64,000 nucleotides of DNA, taken from Streptomyces vilmorinianum (GTDB lineage: Bacteria; Actinomycetota; Actinomycetes; Streptomycetales; Streptomycetaceae). The position numbers and the translations under genes are program-made. The notes under the pieces were generated by a model that ran no database searches, was not told the origin of the DNA, and saw nothing but the letters and a program-made list of their open reading frames with translations. Location: positions 2,622,001-2,686,000 of the forward strand of contig NZ_CP040244.1 in NCBI RefSeq assembly GCF_005517195.1, written 5' to 3'. Shown piece after piece: positions 22,461-31,169 of the stretch. Positions within the stretch are counted from its first letter, which is position 1. Every line of letters begins with the position of its first letter.

Positions 22461-23522
22461 GTGATCACCACTTCGGGCCTGACCAAGGTCTACGAGTCGC
22501 GAGGCCGCCAGGTCACCGCTCTGGACGGAGTCGACCTCCACGTCCGCGAGGGCGAGGTGTTCGGCGTGATCGGTCAGAGCGGCGCCGGCAAGTCCTCGCT
22601 CATCCGCTGCGTCAACCTCCTGGAGCGACCCACCTCCGGCACCGTGACCGTCGACGGCGTCGACCTCACCGCGCTCGCCGCCACGGGCCGCCGCGCCGGC
22701 AAGGACCTGCGCCGCGCCCGCAGCAGCATCGGCATGGTCTTCCAGCACTTCAACCTGCTGTCCTCCCGCACGGTCAAGGACAACATCGAGCTCCCCCTGG
22801 AGATCCTCGGCGTCTCCGGTGCCGAGCGCACCCGCCGCGCCCTGGAACTCCTCGACCTCGTCGGCCTCGCCGACAAGGCCAAGGCCTGCCCCGGCCAGCT
22901 CTCCGGCGGCCAGAAGCAGCGCGTCGGCATCGCCCGCGCCCTGGCCGGCAACCCCAAGGTGCTGCTCTCCGACGAGGCCACCAGCGCCCTCGACCCGGAG
23001 ACCACCCGCTCCATCCTCCAGCTGCTGCGCGACCTCAACCGGCAGCTCGGCCTCACCGTCCTGCTCATCACGCACGAGATGGACGTCGTCAAGGCGATCT
23101 GCGACTCGGCCGCGCTGATGCAGAAGGGCCGGATCGTCGAGTCCGGCACCGTGAGCGAACTCCTCGCCACCCCCGGCTCCGAGTTGGCCGCCGAACTCTT
23201 CCCGGTCAGCGGCGCCCCCACCGGCCCCGACCGCACGGTCGTCGACGTCACCTTCCACGGCGAGTCCGCCACCCAGCCGGTGATCTCCCAGCTCTCCCGT
23301 ACGTACAACATCGACATCTCGATCCTCGGGGCGGCGATGGACACCGTCGGCGGCAAGCAGATCGGCCGGATGCGGATCGAACTGCCCGGCCGTTACGAGG
23401 AGAACGTCGTCCCGGTCGGCTTCCTGCGCGAGCAGGGCCTCCAGGTCGACGTCGTCGACGAGGACCCCAACCCCGAGCTTCACGTGCCCACGCAGGGTCT
23501 CGTCAAGGAAGGTGCCAAGTGA
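22461..23522 (+). CDS. metN: Methionine ABC transporter ATP-binding protein
   Basis: The 353-residue ATPase of the high-affinity methionine importer. It has Walker A GQSGAGKSSL, Q-loop VFQHFNLLSSRTV, signature LSGGQKQRVGIARAL, Walker B VLLSDEATSALD, and a C-terminal NIL domain (about 265-340) that binds methionine and trans-inhibits transport. The start is GTG 22461. Its stop overlaps the metI GTG. The upstream leader ORF suggests attenuation by Met or Cys supply. Confidence 0.95.
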   Translation: MITTSGLTKVYESRGRQVTALDGVDLHVREGEVFGVIGQSGAGKSSLIRCVNLLERPTSGTVTVDGVDLTALAATGRRAGKDLRRARSSIGMVFQHFNLLSSRTVKDNIELPLEILGVSGAERTRRALELLDLVGLADKAKACPGQLSGGQKQRVGIARALAGNPKVLLSDEATSALDPETTRSILQLLRDLNRQLGLTVLLITHEMDVVKAICDSAALMQKGRIVESGTVSELLATPGSELAAELFPVSGAPTGPDRTVVDVTFHGESATQPVISQLSRTYNIDISILGAAMDTVGGKQIGRMRIELPGRYEENVVPVGFLREQGLQVDVVDEDPNPELHVPTQGLVKEGAK

Positions 23523-24187
23523 CCTGGTCGGAGATGCAGCCCCTGCTCGAGCAGGGCACCATCGACACCCTCTACATGGTCCTGTGGGCCACGGTCGTCA
23601 CCGTCCTCGGCGGACTGCCGCTCGGCATCCTGCTCGTCCTCACGGACAAGGGCGGACTGCTGCAGAACACCGTGGTCAACAAGGTCGTCGGCGTGATCGT
23701 GAACATCGGCCGCTCGCTGCCGTTCATCATCCTGCTGATCGCCCTGATCCCCTTCACCACCTTCGTCGTCGGCACCTTCATCGGCCCCACCGCCATGATC
23801 GTGCCGCTCGCCATCGGCGCCATCCCGTTCTTCGCGCGCCTCGTCGAGACCGCGGTCCGCGAGGTCGACCACGGACTGGTCGAAGCCGTCCAGTCGATGG
23901 GCGGTTCGGTCCCCACGATCATCCGCAAGGTGCTGCTGCCGCAGGCGCTGCCCTCGCTGGTCTCCGCCGTCACCACCACCGTCATCGTGCTCGTCGGCTA
24001 CTCGGCGATGGCCGGCGCGGTCGGCGGCGAAGGCCTCGGCTCCAAGGCCATCACCTACGGATACCAGCGCTTCGACACCCAGTTCATGCTGGTCACCGTC
24101 GTCGTGCTGATCGGGATCGTCACCGTCGTCCAGCTCGTCGGCGACCTGGCCGTCCGGCTCCTCGCCCGCCGAGGACGCACCGCGTAA
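23519..24187 (+). CDS. metI: Methionine ABC transporter permease
   Basis: A 222-residue permease with about five membrane helices and the EAA loop (EVDHGLVEAVQSMGGSVPTI) that docks onto MetN. The segment NIGRSLPFIILLIALIPFT is typical of MetI. The start GTG 23519 overlaps the metN stop (GTGA), showing translational coupling. metQ follows after 81 bases. Two copies would form the membrane channel of the importer. Confidence 0.94.
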   Translation: MTWSEMQPLLEQGTIDTLYMVLWATVVTVLGGLPLGILLVLTDKGGLLQNTVVNKVVGVIVNIGRSLPFIILLIALIPFTTFVVGTFIGPTAMIVPLAIGAIPFFARLVETAVREVDHGLVEAVQSMGGSVPTIIRKVLLPQALPSLVSAVTTTVIVLVGYSAMAGAVGGEGLGSKAITYGYQRFDTQFMLVTVVVLIGIVTVVQLVGDLAVRLLARRGRTA

Positions 24188-24268
24188 CCCCAGAGACTTC
24201 GATTTTCGAAGAAGAGCCCGGACTTGTTGTCCAGGCGTCCATCGCACCACCAGAAAGAGGCACTTTTC

Positions 24269-25138
24269 GTGCGTAAGAACATCAAGCTCACCGCCGGCTT
24301 CGCCACCATCACCGCGCTCGCCCTGGGCCTCACCGCCTGCGGCACCGCCTCCGACCCGTCGTCCTCCGCCAAGGACGCGGGCGGCTCCGGTGACACCTCC
24401 AAGGCGCTCGTCGTCGCCGCGTCCCCGACGCCCCACGCCGACATCCTGAACTTCGTCAAGGACAACCTCGCGCAGAAGGCGGGCCTGAAGCTGGAGGTGA
24501 AGGAGTTCACGGACTACGTCCTGCCGAACACCGCCACCGAGTCCGGCCAGGTCGACGCCAACTTCTTCCAGCACAAGCCGTACCTCGACGACTTCAACAC
24601 GAAGAACGGCACCCACATCGTCCCGGTGGTCAACGTCCACCTGGAGCCTCTCGGCCTCTACTCCAAGAAGCTCAAGGACATCAAGGAGATCAAGGCCGGC
24701 CAGACCGTCGCCGTCCCCAACGACACCACCAACGGCGGCCGCGCCCTCAAGCTGCTGGCCGACAACGGGCTCATCACCCTCAAGGACGGCGTCGGCTCCA
24801 ACGCCAAGCTCTCCGACATCACCGACAAGAAGGGCCTGGAGTTCAAGGAGTTGGAGGCCGCCACCGTGCCCCGCGCCCTGAACGACGTGGACGCCGCGGT
24901 CGTCAACGGCAACTACGCCATCGAGGCCAAGCTCAACCCGGCCACCGACTCCCTGGCCGTGGAGAAGGCGGAGGGCAACCCCTACGCCAACTTCCTTGCC
25001 GTCAAGGAGGGCAACGAGAAGGACGCCCGCGTGCAGAAGCTCGCCGAGCTCCTCAACTCGCCCGAGGTGAAGAAGTACATCGAGGACACCTACAAGAACG
25101 GCTCGGTCATCCCGGCGTTCGGCGCTGTCGCCAAGTAG
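24269..25138 (+). CDS. metQ: Methionine-binding lipoprotein
   Basis: A 289-residue substrate-binding lipoprotein of the NlpA/MetQ family. The signal peptide ends in the lipobox LTACG, so Cys becomes the lipidated first residue. Family blocks ASPTPHADILNFVK, YVLPNTATESGQVDANFFQH and VPNDTTNGGRALKLL are clear. The start GTG 24269 follows AGAAAGAGG; an upstream in-frame start would add residues before the Arg-Lys start of the signal. A terminator hairpin follows at 25162. Confidence 0.95.
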   Translation: MRKNIKLTAGFATITALALGLTACGTASDPSSSAKDAGGSGDTSKALVVAASPTPHADILNFVKDNLAQKAGLKLEVKEFTDYVLPNTATESGQVDANFFQHKPYLDDFNTKNGTHIVPVVNVHLEPLGLYSKKLKDIKEIKAGQTVAVPNDTTNGGRALKLLADNGLITLKDGVGSNAKLSDITDKKGLEFKELEAATVPRALNDVDAAVVNGNYAIEAKLNPATDSLAVEKAEGNPYANFLAVKEGNEKDARVQKLAELLNSPEVKKYIEDTYKNGSVIPAFGAVAK

Positions 25139-25161
25139 GGCTCGCAGTACAGTTCTCGTGA

Positions 25162-25200
25162 CGAAGGCCCCCGCATCCCGTCCGGTGCGCGGGGCCTTCG
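25162..25200 (+). terminator. metNIQ terminator
   Basis: CGAAGGCCCC (25162-25171) pairs with GGGGCCTTCG (25191-25200), 24 bases after the metQ stop. The loop is GC-rich. Confidence 0.8.
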
Positions 25201-25314
25201 CCGTACCCTCCCGAATCTGACGCCACATCGGACCCGGCCATGCGCACCGGCTGCTGCATGCTGCATGCTGTGCGTTCACGGTCGATTCGGACGGTCCTCG
25301 GCATGGAGCTGCAC

Positions 25315-25950
25315 ATGACTACCACCTTTCCGGACATCTCCATCAACACGGACCGGTTGGTGCTGCGCCCGTACGACGACGCCGATATCCCCGCCTTCAC
25401 GGAGATGATGAACGACGAGCTCATCACGGCCTGGACCTCCGTCCCGCACCCCTACACACGGTCCGACGCCGAGGAATGGGTGCGCAGGATCGCTCCTGCT
25501 GAGCGGACCGAGGGCCGTGGCATCGTCTTCGCCGTCACCGAGTTCCTCACCCAGCGCCTCGTGGGCACCGTCCACCTCAGAAACACCGACTGGCGCACGT
25601 TGGCCACCGAGGTCGGCTATGTGACCGCCCCCTGGGCCCGAGGAGAGGGATACGCCACCGAATCCGTGCTCGCCGTCGCCCAATGGCTCTTCCGCGACCG
25701 CGGGTTCGAGCGCCTGGAGCTGCGCACCGCCGCCGACAACACCGCCTCCCAGCAGGTCGCCCAGAAGATCGGCTGCATCAGCGAGGGAGTCCTGCGCAAC
25801 GCCTGGATAGCGCGTACGCAGACGGAGTCCGGCGACTGGACCGACATCCGCACCGACCTCATCGTCTGGAGCCTCCTCCCCGAGGACCTCGAAGGCGTCG
25901 CGGACCAGATGGCAGAGGCCGGCTACTCCTCCTTCACCGACTGGAGCTGA
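25315..25950 (+). CDS. GNAT acetyltransferase, RimJ/RimL type
   Basis: A 211-residue protein of the RimJ/RimL branch. TDRLVLRPYDDADIPAFTEM is the usual N-terminal strand and helix, GYVTAPWARGEGYATESVLA holds the acetyl-CoA loop, and RLELRTAADNTASQQVAQKI is the conserved asparagine region. It may acetylate a protein or small-molecule amine. ATG 25315 has GGAG seven bases upstream; ATG 25303 is an in-frame alternative. The upstream DNA contains a tandem CTGCATG repeat (25253-25270). Confidence 0.85.
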   Translation: MTTTFPDISINTDRLVLRPYDDADIPAFTEMMNDELITAWTSVPHPYTRSDAEEWVRRIAPAERTEGRGIVFAVTEFLTQRLVGTVHLRNTDWRTLATEVGYVTAPWARGEGYATESVLAVAQWLFRDRGFERLELRTAADNTASQQVAQKIGCISEGVLRNAWIARTQTESGDWTDIRTDLIVWSLLPEDLEGVADQMAEAGYSSFTDWS

Positions 25951-26021
25951 GCCCGCCACCGATCCCGGGTACCCTCGACACGCCCCCCGACCTGCGACAA
26001 GACCTCAGGAGACAGACGACG

Positions 26022-27242
26022 ATGGCCGACCGGGTCACGGTGATCGGCTGGGACGGCTCGCCCCTCACCGCAGCGGCCCGGTCCGCGCTCTCGGCAGCCA
26101 CCCTCGTGGCCGGAGCCGCGCACCACCTCGCGCTCCCCGAGGTCCCGCCCGGCGCCGAGCGCATCCGCCTCGGCAGCGTCGACCTCGCCGCCCGCAGGAT
26201 CGCCGGCCACCGCGGCAGCGCCGTCGTCCTCGCAGACGGCGACCCCGGCTTCTTCGGAGTCGTCCGCACCCTGCGCGCCCCCGAGCATGGACTCGAGGTC
26301 GAGGTCGTCCCCGCCGTCTCCTCCGTCGCCGCCGCCTTCGCCCGCGCCGGCATGCCCTGGGACGACGCCCGGATCGTCGTCGCCCACCAGCGCACCCTGC
26401 GCCGCGCCGTCAACGTCTGCCGCGCCCACCCCAAGGTCGCCGTCCTCACCTCGCCCGGCGCGGGACCCGCCGAACTCGCCCTCCTCCTCGACGGGGTCCA
26501 CCGCACCTTCGTCATCTGCGAGGAACTCGGCACCGACCGCGAACAGGTCACCGTCCTCACCTCCGACAAGGCCGCCGACCACGCCTGGCGCGACCCGAAC
26601 GTCGTCATCGTCATCGGCGGCGGTGGCGCCGCCGGTGGACCGGGCGGCGGCTGGCTCATGGGCCAGGAGACCCCGGCCGTACGAGGCTGGGCCCTGCCCC
26701 TCGAAGAGCCCGGTGGCAGTGGCGAGCGCGGTGGCAGCGGCGAGAACCCCACCTTGCGCGCGACCCAGCTCGCCCGGCTCGGCCCCCGCATCGGCGACCT
26801 CGTCTGGGACATCGGCTGCGGCGGCGGCGCGTTCTCCGTCGAGGCCGCCCGCTTCGGCGCCGCGGTCATCGCCGTGGACGCCGCCCCCGACGCGTGCGCC
26901 CGCACCGAGGCCGCCGCCCGCCGGGGCGGCGTCCAGCTGCAGGCCGTGGCCGGCCGCGCTCCGCACGTACTGGAACGGCTCCCCGAACCCGATGTCGTAC
27001 GGATCGGGGGCGGCGGCGTCCCCGTCGTCACCGCCTGCACCGACCGCAGGCCCGAACGGATCGTCACCCACGCCTCCACCCGCGACGAGGCCGAGGCCCT
27101 CGGGGCGGCGCTCGCCGACGGCGGCTACACCGTCGAATGCGCCCTGCTGCAGAGCGTCGGCCTCGATCCGGCCGACTGGTCGGAACGGGACCGGTCCGTC
27201 GTCTTCCTGCTCTCCGGGAGCCGGATCGACCGCGCCCCGTGA
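26022..27242 (+). CDS. cobL: Precorrin-6Y C5,15-methyltransferase (decarboxylating), CbiE-CbiT fusion
   Basis: CobL methylates C5 and C15 of the corrin ring and decarboxylates the C12 side chain in cobalamin synthesis. The 406-residue protein joins a CbiE-type tetrapyrrole methylase domain (about 1-205; VTVIGWDGSPLT, VVLADGDPGFFG, VPAVSSVAAAFARAGMPWDD) to a CbiT-type Rossmann methyltransferase (about 240-406; VWDIGCGGGAFSVEAARFG). A Gly-rich linker with repeated GGSGE units joins them. It is separated by 305 bases from the CobT-type gene, and both serve the same pathway. Confidence 0.93.
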   Translation: MADRVTVIGWDGSPLTAAARSALSAATLVAGAAHHLALPEVPPGAERIRLGSVDLAARRIAGHRGSAVVLADGDPGFFGVVRTLRAPEHGLEVEVVPAVSSVAAAFARAGMPWDDARIVVAHQRTLRRAVNVCRAHPKVAVLTSPGAGPAELALLLDGVHRTFVICEELGTDREQVTVLTSDKAADHAWRDPNVVIVIGGGGAAGGPGGGWLMGQETPAVRGWALPLEEPGGSGERGGSGENPTLRATQLARLGPRIGDLVWDIGCGGGAFSVEAARFGAAVIAVDAAPDACARTEAAARRGGVQLQAVAGRAPHVLERLPEPDVVRIGGGGVPVVTACTDRRPERIVTHASTRDEAEALGAALADGGYTVECALLQSVGLDPADWSERDRSVVFLLSGSRIDRAP

Positions 27243-27530
27243 CCGAGCCGCCCCACAGGGCCAGGTAGGCTGGCCGATTGTTGTACCGCACCCGGACCTT
27301 CGGCAGTTTGTTCGTCAATGTCCGGAAGTGGGGGCCCCATTGGGCCGCTGATGTGGTACGGAGCGATGGGGGGCCGCGCGACGTGGCGCAGTCCACAGCG
27401 CACCGTGGCGGATCTCCCTGCCACGATGGCCGAAGGCCGCGACAATGCTTGGGTGCCCGCGCGTCATTCGTGCCGCGCGGCGCGCACGCTCGTTCTTGTT
27501 GACGGGCGAAGGTCTGAAGGAGCACAACCG

Positions 27531-27551
27531 ATGGGCGAGGGGTACGCATGA
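27531..27551 (+). other. Six-codon ORF overlapping the cobT start
   Basis: ATG 27531 opens MGEGYA and its TGA overlaps the ATG of the next gene (ATGA at 27548-27551). AAGGAG lies at the correct distance before this mini-ORF, while the main gene has GAGGGG five bases before its own ATG. Reinitiation after the mini-ORF could set translation of the fusion protein. The rest of 27243-27530 holds a small GGCCAG/CTGGCC hairpin (27260-27276) and no B12-box-like riboswitch motif that I can see. Confidence 0.35.
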
Positions 27552-30500
27552 CGGACACCGGCCAGGTCCCGGGCGAGGGGCTGCCGGAGAACGCAGGCAT
27601 GGTCGAGCAGCCGGGCATCCCCGCTCCGGGCGCGTACACCTTCCTGGACCCCTCCGAGAGCGCTGCCGAGGACGACGACCTCCTTCTGATGCCGGGCGCG
27701 CAGGGCGCGTGGAGCGAGCACCAGCCGGGCGCCGTGCCCGCGCCGCCCGTCGCCGTACCGGCGCCGGGAATGATGCCGGGCCAGCTCCCGCCGATGGGGG
27801 ACCCGCTCACCGACCCGCTGGCGGGTCCGCTCGCCGACGCCCTCGCCGCGCAGACGCCGATGGCCCCCGCCGCCCCGGCCGCCCCGGCCGTGCACGAGGC
27901 CGTCTCCACCCCCGCGCACGGTGTGCCGACGGTCCCGGCCCCCGGCCAGGCCCTCTCCACCCCCGCCCACGGTGTGCCCGTCGCGCCGCAGGAGCCGGTC
28001 GTCACCGACCACGGGTACGAGCCCGGAATCCTGGACACCGGTGCCCACGAGGCCGCCGGCCGCGACTCCGGCTCCGTGGACCTCAGCGGGGTACGGGTGC
28101 CGCCGCCCGCCACCGCCCCGACCCCGCCGCCCGCCCGGCGCCCGCTGCACATGGGCCCGCCCGTGCCGGAGAGCACCGGGGGAGTCGTGCGCTCGCTCGC
28201 CGACCGCGGCCCGGCCGGCGCACCGGCCCCCGCCCCCGTTCCCGCCCCGGCGCCCGCCCCCGCCCCGAAGGCGACCCCGATGCCGGCCCATGTGCAGGGT
28301 CCGCCGACCACCGGCCCGGAGTACCTCGACATCCCGCAGGAGCAGCCCGCCGCGCCGGCCGCGCCCCAACTCGGCGAGATCCCGCCGCAGGGCGCCGTGC
28401 CGTGGGACCCGCAGCCCCAGGGACCCGTCGCGCCGCAGATGCAGCCGCAGGCCGTCCCCGCAGAAACGGTCGGCCAGTTCGTCCAGGTCGAGGGCACGGT
28501 CCCGACGACCCCGCATCTGGCGCCGACGCCGGTGGCCGAGGCGGTGGAGGAACCCGCTCCGGCCCAGGAGCCCGTGACCGAGCCGGAGCCGGCGCAGGCC
28601 GTCGAGGTCGTCGCACCCGCCGTCGAGGTCCCGGCGGAGGAGGCCCCCGCGGCCGTACCCGCCCCGCGCGACGGCGGCCCGGCCGCGGCCGTTCCCGTAC
28701 CGCCGGCCGAGCCGGAGGCCGTGGTGGCCGAGGCGCAGCCGGAGCCGGTCGTGGAGCCGGAGCCCGTCGTGGAGCCGCAGGCCGAGCCCGTCGTTGCCGA
28801 GCCGGTCGCCGAGGTCTTGGCCGCTGAGCCGGTCGCCCCTGAGGCGCCCGCCGCCGAGGAGACGCCCGCGCAGGAGCAGCCCGAGCCCGCCGCCGAGCCG
28901 CAGCCCGAGCCTGAGCCCGAGTCGATCGAGGAGCCGGCCGCCGCGCAGCCCGTCGCCGACCAGCCTGCCGCCGAGCAGCCGGCGCCCGAACAGCCCGCTG
29001 CCGAGGAGCCGGTGAGCGAGGAGCCGGCCGCGGAGGAGGTCCCCGTCGAAGAGGCCGCCGTCGAAGAGGCCGCCGTCGAGGAGGTCTCCGCCGAGGGGGC
29101 CGTCGGTGCCCCCGCGCCCGGGTACGACGACGCCGAGCGCGAGGCCGTGCTGCGCGTGATGCGCGAGCGCCGCGACATCCGCAACGGCTTCCGCTCCGAC
29201 CCGATCCCGCACGAGGTGCTGCTCCGGGTCCTGGAGGCCGCGCACACGGCCCCCAGCGTCGGCCATTCCCAGCCCTGGGACTTCGTCGTCATCCGCTCCG
29301 CCGAGACCCGCCGGAGCATGCACGAACTCGCCCAGCGCCAGCGCGAGGCCTACGCCAAGTCGCTGCCCAAGGCCCGGGCGAAGCAGTTCAAGGAACTGAA
29401 GATCGAGGCCATCCTCGACACCCCGGTCAACATCGTCGTCACCGCCGACCCCACGCGCGGCGGCCGGCACACCCTGGGCCGCTACACGCAGCCGCAGATG
29501 GCGCCGTACTCCTCGGCCCTCGCCGTCGAGAACCTGTGGCTCGCCGCCCGCGCCGAGGGCCTCGGCGTCGGCTGGGTCAGCTTCTTCGACGAGCGCGAGA
29601 TGGTCCGCGCGCTCGGCCTCCCGGAGCACCTGGAGGTCGTCGCGTACCTCTGCGTCGGATACGTCGACGAGTTCCCCGAGGAGCCCGAGCTGATGCAGGC
29701 GGGCTGGTCCAAGCGCCGCCCGCTGTCCTGGGTCGTCCACGAGGAGACGTACGGCCGCCGCGCCCTGCCCGGCGAGGAGCCGCACGACCTGCTCCAGGAG
29801 ACCGTCTCCAACATCCGCCCGCTGGACGCCAAGGCGCTCGGCGAGGCGTGGGAGCGGCAGAAGCGCATGACGAAGCCCGCGGGGGCCCTCGGCATGCTGG
29901 AGATCATCTCCGCGCAGCTCTCCGGACTCTCCCGGATGTGCCCGCCGCCGATCCCGGAGCCCGCGGCCGTCGCGATCTTCGCCGGCGACCACGGTGTGCA
30001 CGCCCAGGGCGTCACCGCCTGGCCCCAGGAGGTGACCGGCCAGATGGTCGCCAACTTCCTCGGCGGGGGAGCGGTCTGCAACGCCTTCGCGAACCAGGTC
30101 GGTGCCGAGGTCTGCGTCGTCGACGTCGGCGTCGCCTCCGACCTGCCCTCCACGCCGGGCCTGCTGCCCCGCAAGGTCCGCCCCGGTACGGGCGACTTCA
30201 CGACCGGTCCCGCGATGACGCGCGAGGAGGTGCTCGCCGCGATCGAGGTGGGCATCGAGACCGCGCGGGACCTCGTGGCGGCCGGCAACAAGGCCCTGCT
30301 GACCGGTGAGATGGGCATCGCCAACACGACCGCGTCCGCGGCGCTGATCTCCGTGTACACGGGGGTCGACCCGGTCGAGGTCACCGGGCGGGGCACCGGC
30401 ATCAACGACGAGATGCACGCGCGGAAGGTGGACGTGGTCCGCCGCGCGCTGGACCTCCACAAGCCGGACCCCGCGGACCCGATCGGCGTCCTCTCCGCCA

Positions 30501-30838
30501 TCGGCGGCCTGGAGCACGCGGCGCTGGTGGGCCTGATCCTGGGCGGCGCGTCGCTGCGTACGCCGGTCATCCTGGACGGTGTCTCGACGGGCGCGGCGGC
30601 CCTGGTGGCGAGGGCGATCGCGCCCGAGTCCCTGGCGGCCTGCATCGCGGGCCACCGCAGCGCGGAGCCGGGCCACGTGGCGGCCCTCAACAAGCTGGGC
30701 CTGCGCCCCCTGGTCGACCTCGACCTCCGCCTCGGCGAGGGCACGGGCGCCCTCCTGGCCCTCCCGGTGGTCCAGAGCGCGGCCCGCGCGATGCACGAGG
30801 TGGCGACGTTCGACTCCGCGGGCGTCACGGAGAAGTAG
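27548..30838 (+). CDS. cobT: BluB-CobT fusion: DMB synthase plus nicotinate-nucleotide-DMB phosphoribosyltransferase
   Basis: A 1096-residue protein in three parts. Residues 1 to about 520 are low-complexity, rich in Pro, Ala, Glu and Val with repeats such as EPVVEPEPVVEP and VEEAAVEEAAVEE, and probably disordered. Residues about 526-745 are a BluB-type flavin destructase (RRDIRNGFRSDPIP, APSVGHSQPWDFVV, ALAVENLWLAARAEGLGVGW), which makes 5,6-dimethylbenzimidazole from FMNH2. Residues about 746-1096 are CobT (AIFAGDHGVHAQGVTAWP, LTGEMGIANTTASAAL, AGHRSAEPGHVAAL), which activates that base for the lower ligand of B12. The fusion would pass the base straight on. A strong hairpin follows the stop. 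Confidence 0.92.
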   Translation: MTDTGQVPGEGLPENAGMVEQPGIPAPGAYTFLDPSESAAEDDDLLLMPGAQGAWSEHQPGAVPAPPVAVPAPGMMPGQLPPMGDPLTDPLAGPLADALAAQTPMAPAAPAAPAVHEAVSTPAHGVPTVPAPGQALSTPAHGVPVAPQEPVVTDHGYEPGILDTGAHEAAGRDSGSVDLSGVRVPPPATAPTPPPARRPLHMGPPVPESTGGVVRSLADRGPAGAPAPAPVPAPAPAPAPKATPMPAHVQGPPTTGPEYLDIPQEQPAAPAAPQLGEIPPQGAVPWDPQPQGPVAPQMQPQAVPAETVGQFVQVEGTVPTTPHLAPTPVAEAVEEPAPAQEPVTEPEPAQAVEVVAPAVEVPAEEAPAAVPAPRDGGPAAAVPVPPAEPEAVVAEAQPEPVVEPEPVVEPQAEPVVAEPVAEVLAAEPVAPEAPAAEETPAQEQPEPAAEPQPEPEPESIEEPAAAQPVADQPAAEQPAPEQPAAEEPVSEEPAAEEVPVEEAAVEEAAVEEVSAEGAVGAPAPGYDDAEREAVLRVMRERRDIRNGFRSDPIPHEVLLRVLEAAHTAPSVGHSQPWDFVVIRSAETRRSMHELAQRQREAYAKSLPKARAKQFKELKIEAILDTPVNIVVTADPTRGGRHTLGRYTQPQMAPYSSALAVENLWLAARAEGLGVGWVSFFDEREMVRALGLPEHLEVVAYLCVGYVDEFPEEPELMQAGWSKRRPLSWVVHEETYGRRALPGEEPHDLLQETVSNIRPLDAKALGEAWERQKRMTKPAGALGMLEIISAQLSGLSRMCPPPIPEPAAVAIFAGDHGVHAQGVTAWPQEVTGQMVANFLGGGAVCNAFANQVGAEVCVVDVGVASDLPSTPGLLPRKVRPGTGDFTTGPAMTREEVLAAIEVGIETARDLVAAGNKALLTGEMGIANTTASAALISVYTGVDPVEVTGRGTGINDEMHARKVDVVRRALDLHKPDPADPIGVLSAIGGLEHAALVGLILGGASLRTPVILDGVSTGAAALVARAIAPESLAACIAGHRSAEPGHVAALNKLGLRPLVDLDLRLGEGTGALLALPVVQSAARAMHEVATFDSAGVTEK

Positions 30839-30844
30839 CCTCCG

Positions 30845-30885
30845 GGCCCCGGGCTCACCCGTGGGTGGGTCCGGGTGCCGGGGCC
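30845..30885 (+). terminator. Terminator after the cobT fusion
   Basis: GGCCCCGG (30845-30852) pairs with CCGGGGCC (30878-30885), with an inner CACCC/GGGTG hairpin (30857-30868). It begins within 10 bases of the stop. Confidence 0.6.
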
Positions 30886-30888
30886 TCC

Positions 30889-30962
30889 GGTGGGGGGTGT
30901 CCGGACTGCGTCTCACCGCGCTCCGCGCGAGTTCCGACGCTTTACGTCCGAACACCCCCACC
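30889..30962. repeat. Long imperfect inverted repeat between cobT and cysG
   Basis: The left arm 30889-30906 (GGTGGGGGGTGTCCGGAC) and right arm 30946-30962 (GTCCGAACACCCCCACC) are inverted copies with one mismatch and one indel. The loop of about 39 bases holds a small CGCG-CTC-CGCG hairpin. The remaining 30963-31169 has a GTCCC-TGA-GGGAC hairpin near 31041 but no gene that I can support. Confidence 0.6.
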
Positions 30963-31169
30963 TACGACCCCGTCCCCCTCCCGTACCTGTTGTGCCCACG
31001 GGGGCGGTGCCGTTTCGGGTCCGTCCACCCCATGGGGGCCGTCCCTGAGGGACATGGGTCACAGGCCACGCACGCCAGGTGACCGATATCGTGGGCACCG
31101 GTCCCCACCAGCCGCTTCAGCGCCGACGCGGCCCCGCACACCCCTCCCCCTCCGAGGAGCCGCACACCC

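Noticed and set aside
27243..27547. Cobalamin riboswitch before the cobT fusion
   Set aside because: No GCCACTG-type B12 box or matching structure was seen.
27464..30961. 1165-residue open frame on the minus strand opposite the cobT fusion
   Set aside because: It is a shadow of GC-biased codons: its composition is low-complexity throughout, it lacks domains, and the plus strand encodes BluB and CobT with clear motifs.
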